From contig JARLHQ010000003.1 of the NCBI GenBank assembly GCA_031292175.1, positions 124,001-188,000 on the forward strand: a stretch of 64,000 nucleotides of DNA, read 5' to 3'. The notes below the pieces were generated by a model. That model did no database searches. It was not told the DNA's origin and was given only the letters and a program-made list of their open reading frames with translations. The position numbers were made by a program, and so were the translations under genes. Origin of the DNA: Humidesulfovibrio sp. (GTDB lineage Bacteria; Desulfobacterota; Desulfovibrionia; Desulfovibrionales; Desulfovibrionaceae). This document shows, piece after piece, positions 1-8,600 of the stretch (its first letter is position 1; each line of letters begins with the position of its first letter).

Positions 1-948
1 CGGCACGTAGCCCAACAGTCCGCCCAGGCCGCGCAGAACAAGCCTGCGGGCAGTCCGGCCGTCGCCGCCGTCATCACGAAGCGCCTGCGCCAGGACCTCG
101 CGCGCGACCGCGCCGCTGGCGACGACGCCGCGAAGCGGGGCCGGCCGGCCGAGGCGCTCCGGCTCTACGCCGCCGCCCTTGTGCGCGCGGAGGATCTTGG
201 CGGGGCGGATGACCAGGATCTGCGCCTGCACGTGGTCCGATACGCGGGCTCGCTGCCGCAGCCGCCAGCCATGCCCGAGGCCGCGCGCGAACACCTGGTG
301 CGGGGGCAGTACTTCCTCAGCAAGGGGCAGGACATGGTCGCCGTGGAACGCGAGCTGACTGAGGCCCAGCGCCTTGCCCCCTGGTGGGCGGAGGGCTACT
401 ACAACCTCGGCATTATCCAGTACGGCCGTGGCGAATTCGACGAGGCCACGCGCAGCCTGCAGCTCTTCATGGCCGCTGCTCCGGGCGATCCCAGGGTCCG
501 CGCCGCAAAGGACAAGATCTTCGAAATACGCATCGCCAGGGAGCAGAAGGAAAAATTGCACGCGATGCAGGGTGCTTGGCGCTCGCCCAACGGCGTCGCC
601 CACGTCGTGGCCATCGACGGCGACGACATGACCATCAACGGCGGCGGCCTGATCTACACCCTGGCCATCAAGGAAACGGGACTCGAGGGTTCCACGGCTG
701 GCGGCGGCGGCACCGGGCCCGAGGGCTGCGCCATCCCCTCGCAAACACACCCGGTCACTGGCCGCTATGACGCCGACGCGCGGATCATCACCCTTGAGTA
801 CCAGTGGTCCAACTATGCGGAGCATTACCACTGCGTGGACATGCTGGGCACGCCGTCCAACTGCTGCATCTTCTGTGACAAGGTCTGCGACGCCGCCACC
901 GTCGCCTCCACCAGCAAGGCCAGCATCGAGCTGACCCCGGCGCAATAG
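1..948 (+). CDS. TPR-repeat protein, 5'-truncated
   Basis: The frame is open from the first base of the window to a TAG at 946-948, so the true start lies outside; a GTG at 181 is possible but has no clear ribosome site and the upstream codons look equally coding. The central part holds a tetratricopeptide-type helix pair (AEGYYNLGIIQYGRGEFDEA and the helix after it), usually a protein-protein contact surface. The C-terminal 90 residues are different: rich in Gly and Cys, with a cluster CVDMLGTPSNCCIFCDKVC that could form disulfides or bind metal. It lies 7 bases upstream of a second gene on the same strand and probably shares its transcript. The function is not recognised; an exported or periplasmic place is suggested only by its secreted neighbours. 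Confidence 0.75.
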   Translation, partial: RHVAQQSAQAAQNKPAGSPAVAAVITKRLRQDLARDRAAGDDAAKRGRPAEALRLYAAALVRAEDLGGADDQDLRLHVVRYAGSLPQPPAMPEAAREHLVRGQYFLSKGQDMVAVERELTEAQRLAPWWAEGYYNLGIIQYGRGEFDEATRSLQLFMAAAPGDPRVRAAKDKIFEIRIAREQKEKLHAMQGAWRSPNGVAHVVAIDGDDMTINGGGLIYTLAIKETGLEGSTAGGGGTGPEGCAIPSQTHPVTGRYDADARIITLEYQWSNYAEHYHCVDMLGTPSNCCIFCDKVCDAATVASTSKASIELTPAQ

Positions 949-955
949 GTCCGCC

Positions 956-1909
956 ATGAACACCCGCGCCGTCCTCCGTCCCGTCCCGGCCCTGGTGCTC
1001 CTTTTGGGCCTGCTCGCCCCGCAGTTTTCCATGGCCGGAGCCCTCGACCAGCTGCAGACCATCGGCGGCTCGACCGGCAACGTGCCCGATCCCGGCACCC
1101 CCGTCTGCGTCGCCAACTGCGGCGGCGCATCGGGCGGCTCGTCCCGCCAATCGGACGACGGCTACCAGCGCGCGCCGGCCCAACGCCAGTCCGCTCCCCG
1201 CAAGGTCGATCCCGTCAAAGCCGGCGTCTACCAGGGCCTCAAGCAGGGACTGGACAACGCCTTTAAGATCGACCCGCAGGCCATACAGCGGGCGCACCAG
1301 AAACAGATGCAGGGCGCGCAGATGCTGCAGGACGCGCAGACGGCCGAGCAGCAGACCGAGGATGCCCGCCGGACCAAGGCCGCACGCGACGCCGCCTCGG
1401 AACGCGCCCAGCGTGTCCGGGCCATCACCGGCGATCTGCAGGCCATGCCTGCCACGGGAAACGACCTCAGCGGCCTGGTGCCTGGCCTGCCCGCCGGCCA
1501 GCAGCCGCTAGACACGGATCTGGAAACCCTGCGCGCCCGGGCCGGTTCCGGCTTCGACACGCCAGGCAGGCTCATGGGCGACACCCCCAGGCAGCCCCCA
1601 CCACCCGCCGCACCGCGCCCGGACCCCGCCGCGCAGTCCCTGGACCAGCGTCTGGCCCGCATGGCGGCGCAGGGCAAGCTTACACCGGAGATGCAGAAGA
1701 AGATCAAGGAGCGTGACGCCCTGCGCGAGCAAAAACGGGATTTGGAGCAGCAGCTCGCCCGCATGGAGTCCAAAGGCCAGCTCAGTCCCGCCGAAACCGT
1801 GGAGCTGTCCAAGCTCAAGCAAGAGATCAGCACCGCCCAGAACAAGGAGAATTACTCCGGCTTCACCATTAACCAGGAGCTGGAAAGTGTTTCGGACAAT
1901 GCTCCCTAA
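956..1909 (+). CDS. Secreted coiled-coil protein, unknown function
   Basis: 317 residues starting at ATG 956. The first 28 residues form a typical Sec signal peptide (basic start, a Leu-rich core, cleavage likely after SMAGA), so the product is exported. The mature part begins with a Gly/Ser/Cys stretch containing PVCVANCGG, then long Gln/Glu/Lys/Arg-rich helices (about residues 85-155 and 220-300) of coiled-coil character, separated by a Pro-rich linker (QPPPPAAPRPD). It sits between two proteins of similar style and overlaps the next start by 11 bases, so the three are probably translated together. I recognise no family. The organisation (export signal, flexible linker, helical rods) suggests a structural or scaffold role in the envelope, but that is inference. 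Confidence 0.75.
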   Translation: MNTRAVLRPVPALVLLLGLLAPQFSMAGALDQLQTIGGSTGNVPDPGTPVCVANCGGASGGSSRQSDDGYQRAPAQRQSAPRKVDPVKAGVYQGLKQGLDNAFKIDPQAIQRAHQKQMQGAQMLQDAQTAEQQTEDARRTKAARDAASERAQRVRAITGDLQAMPATGNDLSGLVPGLPAGQQPLDTDLETLRARAGSGFDTPGRLMGDTPRQPPPPAAPRPDPAAQSLDQRLARMAAQGKLTPEMQKKIKERDALREQKRDLEQQLARMESKGQLSPAETVELSKLKQEISTAQNKENYSGFTINQELESVSDNAP

Positions 1910-2936
1910 GCCTGTCCACGGCGTGGCGTTCGCGCTGGCGGTCCTGTCCACGCTGCTGGCCGCTCCCAGCCTGACCACCGCCGCGACCGACGAGGCTGCG
2001 GCCCTGAAGCGCGACCTGGAGACGCAGCGCACGTCCATTGAGGCCAGCCGGAAGGCGCTCAACGCCGACTGCGCCTCCGTGCCCTCCAGCGACCAAGCGA
2101 AAATGGCCGACTGCCGCCAGCGCCACGACGACGTCGCACAGCGCATGGCTCAGTACAGGGAGGGTCTGGCGCGGCTAAAGGCCCTGCGGACCGGCGCGCC
2201 CACCTGCGCCGAACTGGGCGCAAAGCTGACGCGCATGGAGAATGGCGCACGCCACGCGGCGGACGACATTGCCAAAAACGATGTCATGCTGCGGCAGACC
2301 GAGGAGGACCGGCGGGGGGCCGTGGGCGAGGGGCTCAGGACGGCCGGCGAGGTGGCTGGATCCGCCGCTGCGGACGCCCTGCACGACAGGCTTACCGCCT
2401 TTCTGCAGACCGAAAAGAACCTGCAGGTGATGAAGAAAGGGCTGGACGAGCTGGAGAAGACCGCCAGCCTGCGTGAGCGCGCCCGCAAGCTCAGCCCGTC
2501 GCAGCTGGAGGCGGCGCGCCAGTGGGTGGAGCGCGGCGACAAGGCTGCGGCCGATGTGGCCGACCTGGCGTCCATGACCTACGACGCCATGCACGCCAAG
2601 GGTGGCAAGGCCACGCCTGACGCCGGTCTCATGGCCCGGCTGGGCCACGCCATTTCGCGCTTCAACGAGACATTCATGGAGGACGCCGGTGGCTGGGAAT
2701 TCGCCGGCGAGCACCTGGCCGAGTATGGCGGCGGCCCCGGCGGAAAGCTGGCCTTTCAGACCGCAGTCGTCGGCATCAAGCTCAGCGCCGCCGCCGGCGG
2801 GTTTGCCATCAGCCAGCGCGAGATGAACGAGCTGCGCCGTAGCCAGGAGGTCATGAACGCAGAGCTGGCCAAGCTGCAGCAGAATATCCACGACCTGCGC
2901 GACGCCATGGCTGGGCGTAAGTGCCCGCAACGCTGA
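1899..2936 (+). CDS. Secreted helical protein, unknown function
   Basis: The start chosen is ATG 1899, which overlaps the previous stop by 11 bases and begins a signal peptide (MLPKPVHGVAFALAVLSTLL, cleavage near TTAAT); upstream in-frame codons are the shadow of the preceding gene. About 345 residues. The mature part is mostly alpha-helical and charged, with two Cys pairs around residues 49-72 (NADCASVPSS, MADCRQRHDD) and a further Cys at the C terminus (GRKCPQR). A Gly/Ala-rich stretch near residues 265-300 (AEYGGGPGGKLAFQTAVVG) could insert into or lie along a membrane. It is the last gene of the three-gene run; 330 bases without a gene follow. No family recognised. Confidence 0.75.
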   Translation: MLPKPVHGVAFALAVLSTLLAAPSLTTAATDEAAALKRDLETQRTSIEASRKALNADCASVPSSDQAKMADCRQRHDDVAQRMAQYREGLARLKALRTGAPTCAELGAKLTRMENGARHAADDIAKNDVMLRQTEEDRRGAVGEGLRTAGEVAGSAAADALHDRLTAFLQTEKNLQVMKKGLDELEKTASLRERARKLSPSQLEAARQWVERGDKAAADVADLASMTYDAMHAKGGKATPDAGLMARLGHAISRFNETFMEDAGGWEFAGEHLAEYGGGPGGKLAFQTAVVGIKLSAAAGGFAISQREMNELRRSQEVMNAELAKLQQNIHDLRDAMAGRKCPQR

Positions 2937-3266
2937 GCCAGGCCTGACTTTCGCCGCACGGGCCGCGCATGAGGGTGCGCGCGCATAGCCGGACAGCCCG
3001 TTGGTCACCCCGTCGGAAGCAGTCTCGGGTGGCCTTCAGCGATGCCAGGCCTCCCAAATAGCGCACAGATAGCCCATGGCGTGGTCTCGACGTGCGTCCA
3101 CCTGCACTGGCCTTTCACCTCGTCTAACACGCCGGTGGTAACCGTCAGCTTGAGACCGTCCTGGCCATAGCCTCCAGCGCCTTGCCTCCTGCTACCACGA
3201 TGAGCCGCGCCCCTCCGGGGTGAATTATTCCCCCAGAAGTCCAAACACTTGCGGCGGCGGTTCCCG
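2937..3266. other. Intergenic, no intact gene
   Basis: No convincing start-to-stop gene on either strand. On the minus strand two short stretches in different frames read like protein (around 3150-3230 IIHPGGARLIVVAGGKALEA, and around 3010-3170 LTVTTGVLDEVKGQ), which could be a frameshifted remnant of an old gene, but high-GC shadow frames can look like this. No clear terminator follows the upstream gene cluster. Confidence 0.4.
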
Positions 3267-3467
3267 CTAGCTGCGGCTGAACGGAGCAAGCTCCGGCAAC
3301 CGGGCGAAGGCGGGCGGCGGCGCGGGGCGCGCGCCAGCGGCGGGGAAAGTTTTTCCGCGCACCAGCCGGGCCAGACAGTCCTGGCACAGGGTGCCGTCAG
3401 AGGGCTCAAAGAAACGGTCCGTGCGATTGATGGGGCGTCCGCAGGCGGCGCAGCAATGGCGGATCAT
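3267..3467 (-). CDS. Small zinc-ribbon-like protein
   Basis: 66 residues, minus strand. Two CxxC pairs (CAAC at residues 6-9 and CQDC at 28-31) spaced as in a treble-clef or zinc-ribbon knuckle would bind one zinc ion. The flanking text (GRPINRTDRFFEPSDGTLCQ) resembles the short zinc-binding proteins common in sulfate reducers. A good ribosome site (GGGAGG) lies a few bases before the ATG at 3467, which supports real translation despite the small size. The last 20 residues are Ala/Pro-rich and unstructured. It is divergent from selD; the 150-base gap between them holds a perfect 12-base palindrome. Function unknown; nucleic-acid or protein binding is possible. Confidence 0.6.
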   Translation of the reverse strand: MIRHCCAACGRPINRTDRFFEPSDGTLCQDCLARLVRGKTFPAAGARPAPPPAFARLPELAPFSRS

Positions 3468-3502
3468 GCGACCTCCCGTGTTGGGGTGCGATGCTTGCCG
3501 GT

Positions 3503-3514
3503 ATGATGCATCAT
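3503..3514. promoter_or_regulatory. 12-bp palindrome, possible operator
   Basis: ATGATGCATCAT reads the same on both strands and lies in the gap between the divergent zinc-ribbon gene and selD, where a repressor or activator site would be expected. No matching regulator was identified. Confidence 0.3.
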
Positions 3515-3618
3515 GCGTGCCTTTCCGTATGTCCTTATCGGTGCTTCATAGAAAGACCTTATCCCTGACAGAAAATATTCCTCTTGGCGCGGCAAGGCGG
3601 CTCTGCTACCTTTGCAAG

Positions 3619-4695
3619 ATGCAACACTTCACACCCATTCCCACGGCACCGCAGAAGGTCAGGCTCACCCAGGGCGTCCGCGCCGCTGGTTGAGCCGCCA
3701 AGGTGGCTCCAGGGGACCTGGAGCGGATTCTCGCCGGCCTTTTGACAGGCCAGGATGATCGTATTCTCTCGGGACCGCGCGGCGGTGGCGAGGACGCGGT
3801 GGTGGTGCGCTTTCCGGCGGGCCATGCCCTCGTGCAAACCGTGGATTTCCTGACGCCGGTGGTGGATGACCCCTATCGCTTCGGCCAGATCGCCGCGGCA
3901 AACGCCCTGTCCGACGTATACGCCGTGGGCGGCGAGCCCTACACGGCCATGAATGTGTGCTGTTTTCCGGCGCGCAGCATGGATCCCGGCATCCTGGCGG
4001 CCATCCTCAAGGGCGGTCTGTCCAAGATCGAGGAGGCCGGGGCGGTCCTGTGCGGCGGGCACAGCGTGGAAGACACGGAGATTAAATACGGCCTGTCCGT
4101 GTCCGGGGTGGTGGACCCGGCAAAGATCGCCACCAATCGGGGCCTTGCGCCCGGCGACCTGTTGCTGCTCACGAAACCCATCGGCACGGGCGTGGTGGCC
4201 ACAGCCATCAAGGCCGAGCGGCCTGGCGCGGACATGCTTGAAGAGTTGCTGCATTTCTGGTGCTCGCGGCTGAACCGCGCAGGCGCACGGGCCATCCGCG
4301 AACTGGGCCTCAAGGGCAGCACGGACGTGACCGGCTTCGGCCTGGGCGGCCACTTGCTGGAGATGGCCGCAGCCAGTGGCGTCACCGCCGAGATTGTCCT
4401 GGAAGACGTGCCCTTCCTGCCCGAGGCGCTCGACATGGCGAGCCTGGGCCTCATCCCGGCGGGCAGCATCCAGAACCGCACCCACTATTTGCCGCGCACG
4501 CAAGTGCGGCCCGGGCTCGACGAACTTCTGACGACCCTTGTCTTCGACGCCCAGACCTCGGGCGGGCTCATCCTCGGCGTCCCCGAGCACAAGATTGCGC
4601 AGGCGCGGGACATCCTCACCCAGGCGGGCGACCTGGCCGTGGTTATCGGCCGTGCGGTCGCGCCGCTGGCGGATCGCCCGCTGGTGCTGCTCTGA
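3619..4695 (+). CDS. selD: Selenide, water dikinase (SelD), selenocysteine-containing
   Basis: Makes monoselenophosphate from selenide and ATP, the selenium donor for selenocysteine tRNA. I read the gene from ATG 3619 through an in-frame TGA at 3691-3693 to the stop at 4693-4695 (358 residues with Sec at position 25). The TGA falls at the catalytic position: RAAG-U-AAK has the same spacing as the catalytic Cys17-Lys20 pair of E. coli SelD. Downstream, the AIR-synthase-like fold is complete, with the metal- and ATP-binding segments DFLTPVVDDPYRFGQIAAAN, LCGGHSVEDTEI and STDVTGFGLGGHLLEM all present. A hairpin just after the TGA fits a bacterial SECIS element. A caller that treats TGA as stop would give a short peptide plus a protein starting at GTG 3703 that lacks the active site. 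No strong ribosome site is visible before ATG 3619, so the exact start is less certain. Confidence 0.9.
3691..3724 (+). promoter_or_regulatory. UGA selenocysteine codon plus bSECIS hairpin
   Basis: The Sec codon is TGA 3691-3693. Bases 3706-3713 (GCTCCAGG) pair perfectly with 3717-3724 (CCTGGAGC), an 8-bp stem with a three-base loop GGA at 3714-3716. Bacterial SECIS elements are hairpins lying directly 3' of the UGA, with the loop some 16-37 bases downstream and a G at the loop start for SelB contact; here the loop begins about 21 bases after the UGA and starts with G. The stem lies inside the coding region, as it must in bacteria. Confidence 0.8.
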
Positions 4696-4724
4696 TTGCC
4701 AAGCATCGAATTTTACTATATAAA
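4696..4724 (+). promoter_or_regulatory. Sigma-70-like promoter after selD
   Basis: TTGCCA at 4696-4701 and TATAAA at 4719-4724 are separated by exactly 17 bases, one mismatch from consensus in each hexamer. It starts one base after the selD stop codon. The predicted transcript begins near 4731 and runs into the structured RNA below. Confidence 0.55.
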
Positions 4725-4730
4725 ATTGTT

Positions 4731-4838
4731 GGAGTCAGCCCCCCTCCCCAAGCGGAAGGGCTTGGCCGCCAGCCAGTTCAAAACCGCAAAATCGGTCTTT
4801 CCCATTGCGGCTTTTGAACGCTGGGGGGGCGTTTTTTG
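4731..4838 (+). ncRNA. Candidate small structured RNA
   Basis: About 107 bases between a near-consensus promoter and a T-run, with no coding start. Predicted folding: an outer stem GCCCCCC (4738-4744) with GGGGGGC (4824-4830) encloses two hairpins. Hairpin 1 is CCAAGC/GCTTGG at 4748-4765. Hairpin 2 pairs 4773-4789 with 4805-4824 (about 17 pairs with small bulges). Six T residues at 4832-4837 follow the outer stem, as in an intrinsic terminator. It does not match tRNA, SRP RNA, tmRNA or 6S RNA features that I can recall. The alternative is an elaborate terminator of selD alone. Confidence 0.5.
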
Positions 4839-5168
4839 TCGAGAGGATGCTCATAGCGTTCCGCCTCCATTGCAGATTTTCCCGCTCCCCCTTCATGGCC
4901 GGGCATTTGCGGCATTTTGTCCTCCACAAACTTCTTGATCTTTTTCTGTTGCCAACTGGAAACAACGGGTATATTGAGGGGCGCGTGAGGGGTTTGAAGC
5001 GCCCCATGTGCGGGCGTTCTGCGCATGGGTCCTGTTTCTGCCCTTGCTCCCGGGCCTGAGGCCAGAGACCATACGGTTTTCGGCCAACGGCAAAGATTCC
5101 GCTGGAGTCTCCCGGGGAACGGAATTTCTGTCCAGAGTTGTACCACCACAAATAGAGAGGAAGAGTCC
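4839..5168 (+). promoter_or_regulatory. Promoter and long leader of the small lipoprotein gene
   Basis: No gene. A possible promoter is TTGCCA 4949-4954 with TATATT 4970-4975 (15-base gap, shorter than ideal). Transcription from it would give a leader of roughly 185 bases before the lipoprotein start. The leader holds several self-complementary segments, for example ggggcg/cgcccc around 4978-5004 and attccg/cggaat around 5097-5133. No known riboswitch class was recognised. Confidence 0.35.
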
Positions 5169-5399
5169 ATGAAAAAGCTGTTCGCCGTCATGATCGTTGC
5201 TGCCCTGGCCCTTAGCGTTTCCGCTTGTGGCGAGAAGAAGGCCGAAGAGAAGAAGGCCGACGAGCCCGTTGCCGCCGCTCCGGCCCCCGCCGCCCCGGCC
5301 GCTCCTGCTGACGCCACCGCCAAGCCGGCTGACGCCGCTGCCGCCCCGGCCGACGCCGCCGCCGCTCCGGCCGCTCCTGCTGAGACCAAGAAGCCCTAA
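5169..5399 (+). CDS. Small Ala/Pro-rich lipoprotein
   Basis: 76 residues from ATG 5169, preceded by a strong purine-rich ribosome site (GAGAGGAAGAG). The signal peptide MKKLFAVMIVAALALSVSAC ends in a lipobox with Cys20 as the lipidated residue, so the product is anchored in the membrane. The mature chain has a short Lys/Glu helix (EKKAEEKKADE) followed by about 45 residues of Ala/Pro/Asp low-complexity sequence ending ETKKP. Such tails act as flexible spacers, for example reaching peptidoglycan. Length and composition recall small abundant envelope lipoproteins, but no enzymatic role is visible. The gene is closed by two consecutive terminator hairpins and appears to be transcribed alone. Confidence 0.75.
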   Translation: MKKLFAVMIVAALALSVSACGEKKAEEKKADEPVAAAPAPAAPAAPADATAKPADAAAAPADAAAAPAAPAETKKP

Positions 5400-5455
5400 G
5401 GCTTTTTTCGTCTAGCTATTTGAGAGGGGGGCCTTCGGGTCCCCCTCTTTTTTTG
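5391..5455 (+). terminator. Tandem intrinsic terminators
   Basis: First hairpin AAGCC-CTAA-GGCTT (5391-5404) followed by Ts, overlapping the lipoprotein stop codon. Second and stronger: a GC stem at 5422-5447 with a TTCG loop (5433-5436) followed by seven or more Ts. Together they isolate the lipoprotein gene from the one downstream. Confidence 0.85.
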
Positions 5456-5601
5456 TCTGCACACAAGACTTGGCCCACCCCTGGCGCCCCTCCAGCTCAT
5501 GGCAACCTCTTGACTTTTTTCCCATCACTGCCAATCGTGAAAGCAATCACGTCCGGACGCCCCCCAGGCACGGGCACGGATGCAGCAGACAAAGGAAACG
5601 C

Positions 5602-8600
5602 ATGCCCGAGAGCACATTCCCACGCCCCCAGACAGGCGTGGATTTCGACCTTGCCAGACCCAGCCGGGCTTTTTTCGACCGCAAGGACTATGAACTGTTG
5701 CGCATCGTGCGCGACGTCATCAACCGCGCCGATGCGCCGAGCCACAAGAAGCTCCTTGCCCCATACATGCACCCCCACGGCATCAAGGAAATGGCCGCCG
5801 CGCGCGGCCTGCGCATCGCCTACGCCGTGGTGCACCTCCTGGGCTCGCTCGAAACCGGCAAGGCCGAGGACAGGCTCTCCGCCCTGCGCTCGCTGCACGC
5901 CGAGGTCTTGACGACCGCCCGGAGCGGGCTGCGGCGCAACACCGCCCGCGTGCTGGTGCAGCTCATGAAGGACATGGTGCGGGCAGGCGGCGACACTTTG
6001 GCCCAGCTCCTGTTCGCCCGTGATTTTCGCGAGGCCTGCTCCGGCAAGCCCAGGGTCATCCGCAGGCACCTTGCCAACTATCACCTGCTGGAAATGCCCG
6101 AGGATCAGAGCCAGATCGCCTTTGACGACCATGTGCACGACGCCAACACCAAAGGCCGCAAATCGAGCACGCACCTGGTGCTGGACGCTTGGATCAAGGG
6201 CATACAGAACCTCACCGTGGTGTATTACAACCACGTGCCGCACACTGCGGCGGCCGAACTTCTGGAAGCCGCGCGCGTGCTCGAATTGAAGGTCCGCATC
6301 GGCATTGAATTCACCCCCCGCTTTCGCGGACGCTTCCTAAAGGTCATCTGGGTGCCGGGAGGCTTCGCTTCTCCGCCAGAATTTCTCGACTTTCTCAGCC
6401 AACCCGCCACGGTCGCCTTTATGGACGAGGGGCGCGAGGTTTCGCTGTTTCATCAGCGTTATGTGGCGGATGTGTTCAACGTCTTCAATGAGTTGCACCG
6501 AAACACCTTGGAGCGCGACTACGGCCTTGTCCTTCCGCCGCTGTCGCTGGAGCAGTTTCAGCGCTTCGTGGGCGCGGGGCAGGCCTCGCTGTGGCACTTA
6601 GGCAAGTTCATCCACGAACGGCTCTTGCCCCTGATGCAACGCCAAGCCGAGGCCCTGCGCCACGAGATGCAGAGCGCCACCGGCCCCGAACGCGAGGAGA
6701 TCCGCCAGCAGATTGGCAAGCTCGCCAAGCTGGACACGGACGAGCTCATCGCCCTGTTCCTTGAGCCTCTGCGCAACCCCATGCTGCGCAGCCCGGATAT
6801 CCCGAACGAGGATCCCGCTACGCCGCAGCTCCTGCGTCTTTCGCCCCAGGAACTGACCCGCAGGCTTCAGGACATCCACCCCATCGGGCGCATCACCTTG
6901 AGTCTGGGCAACCTTCGCGTCGAGGAAGTGCTGGAGATTCTTTACGATTGCCGTGGAGCCATCACGCACCTGGAAATAGTGAACATGAAGGACCGCGCCA
7001 TGGGGCGCGAGATCGACCGGGAGCGCGTCAACGCCCTGCAAGAGGCGCTCAACACCTCCAATATCATCAAGCTCAAGAAGCTGATCCGCAGCATCATTGA
7101 GGCCGTGCCCGAAAAGAGCGTGCGCGACAAGCTGGAAGAGATCCTTTTTGACATCGCCACACTGCACGCCTGCTATCGCAAAACTCCGCTGGCTTCGTGC
7201 ATCGGCACGGACTCCACGGGACAGTCCAGCCGACTCTATGGCATGGGCATGGTCATTGAAGACACGCTGCCCGCGCGCGCGCGCCGCGCCCTGCGTGGCA
7301 TGCCGGAGGCCGCCTCCAAGCGCCTGGACGTGCGGGCCGAGACCCACAGGCGCACCACCGAGCTGCCCGATGACGACCACGAGCCCGAACGCGGGCTGCT
7401 GTATGTTTTGGCCGTCTCCGTTCCCCGACTCCGTTTTTTGGTGCGGCGCACCAGCGTGGAATGGCTGTCCGAGACCTTTCGCCTGACGCCAGGGCGTCCC
7501 GGCAATGTGTCGCTTCTGGGCGGCATCCAGCGAGAAAATGGGCAGGCGTCCGGCCTGGGGCTTGAGCCGCCCGCCAAATCAACGATGCCGCGCCTGCTGC
7601 ACCCACGCTACCTGAACACCACGCTCAAGATCGGGCTCAAGATTCTTGCCGGATTCATCCCCGCGGCCCTTACCTTCGGCCTGACCAAGGACTGGTGGGT
7701 GCTGGCCTATTTCGGAGCGTTCATCTGGTTCGCAATCACCGGCGTGCGCAATATCATCCAGATGGTGCTGTCTGCGGGCGGGCTGGTGCGCTCCTCACTG
7801 CTGCGCTGGAACGACCTGGTGAGCTGGGACCGCTTGGCGGACTCGCTGCTCTACACTGGCTTTTCGGTCCCGCTGCTGGACTATCTGGTCAAAACCCTGC
7901 TGCTCAACAGGGAGCTGGACGTCACCCTCGCCACCTCCCCGCTTCTGCTGTACACCGTGGTCGCCCTGGCCAACGGCCTGTACATCATGTGCCACAACTT
8001 CGTGCGCGGTCTGCCCAAGGGGTCCGCCTTCGGCAACCTGTTCCGCTCGGTGCTGTCCATCCCGCTGGCCCTGCTCTACAGCAATGTCATCGTGCTTCTG
8101 CTCAAAGCCGCCGGGCACCAGGACGCGGCCCTGTTGGTGGAGCCCTGGGCGGCCGTGATCTCCAAACTCGCTTCCGACTGCGTCGCCGGGGTCATTGAGG
8201 GCCTGGTGGACCGCGCCCAGGCCACCCGCCTGCGCGTGTGGGACTACAAAGGCAAGCTGGCCCAGCTGTTCGATACCTTCCAGAAGCTGGAGCTGCGCTT
8301 TCCGCAAGAGGACGTGCTTGCGCTCCTGGAGTCACCCAAGCAGTTTATGCTGACCATGAACTACGAGGACAAGGGGCTGGAGAACATCATCATCGTCAAC
8401 GCACTGGACTTGTTGTATTTCTGGATGTACCAGCCCCGCGCGCGCACCGTTTTGGCCGAGTACCTCAAGGAAATGGGCGTCGAGGAACGCAAGGTGTTCC
8501 TGCTCTCGCAATACGTTCTGCTGCGCGAGCGCGAGATCAGCCAGCTCTTTCTCGACGGTCTGGTGGGCAAAAACTTTGCCCCGGCCCTGGCCTTCTACCT

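Noticed and set aside
3694-3711. A hairpin directly after the selD TGA (GAGCCGCC with GGTGGCTC).
   Set aside because: It leaves only a two-base loop and includes a wobble; the 3706-3724 hairpin is perfect and at the expected distance.
4731-4838. The structured RNA as tRNA-Sec, SRP RNA or 6S RNA.
   Set aside because: No T-loop or acceptor pairing, no SRP domain IV, and too short for 6S RNA.
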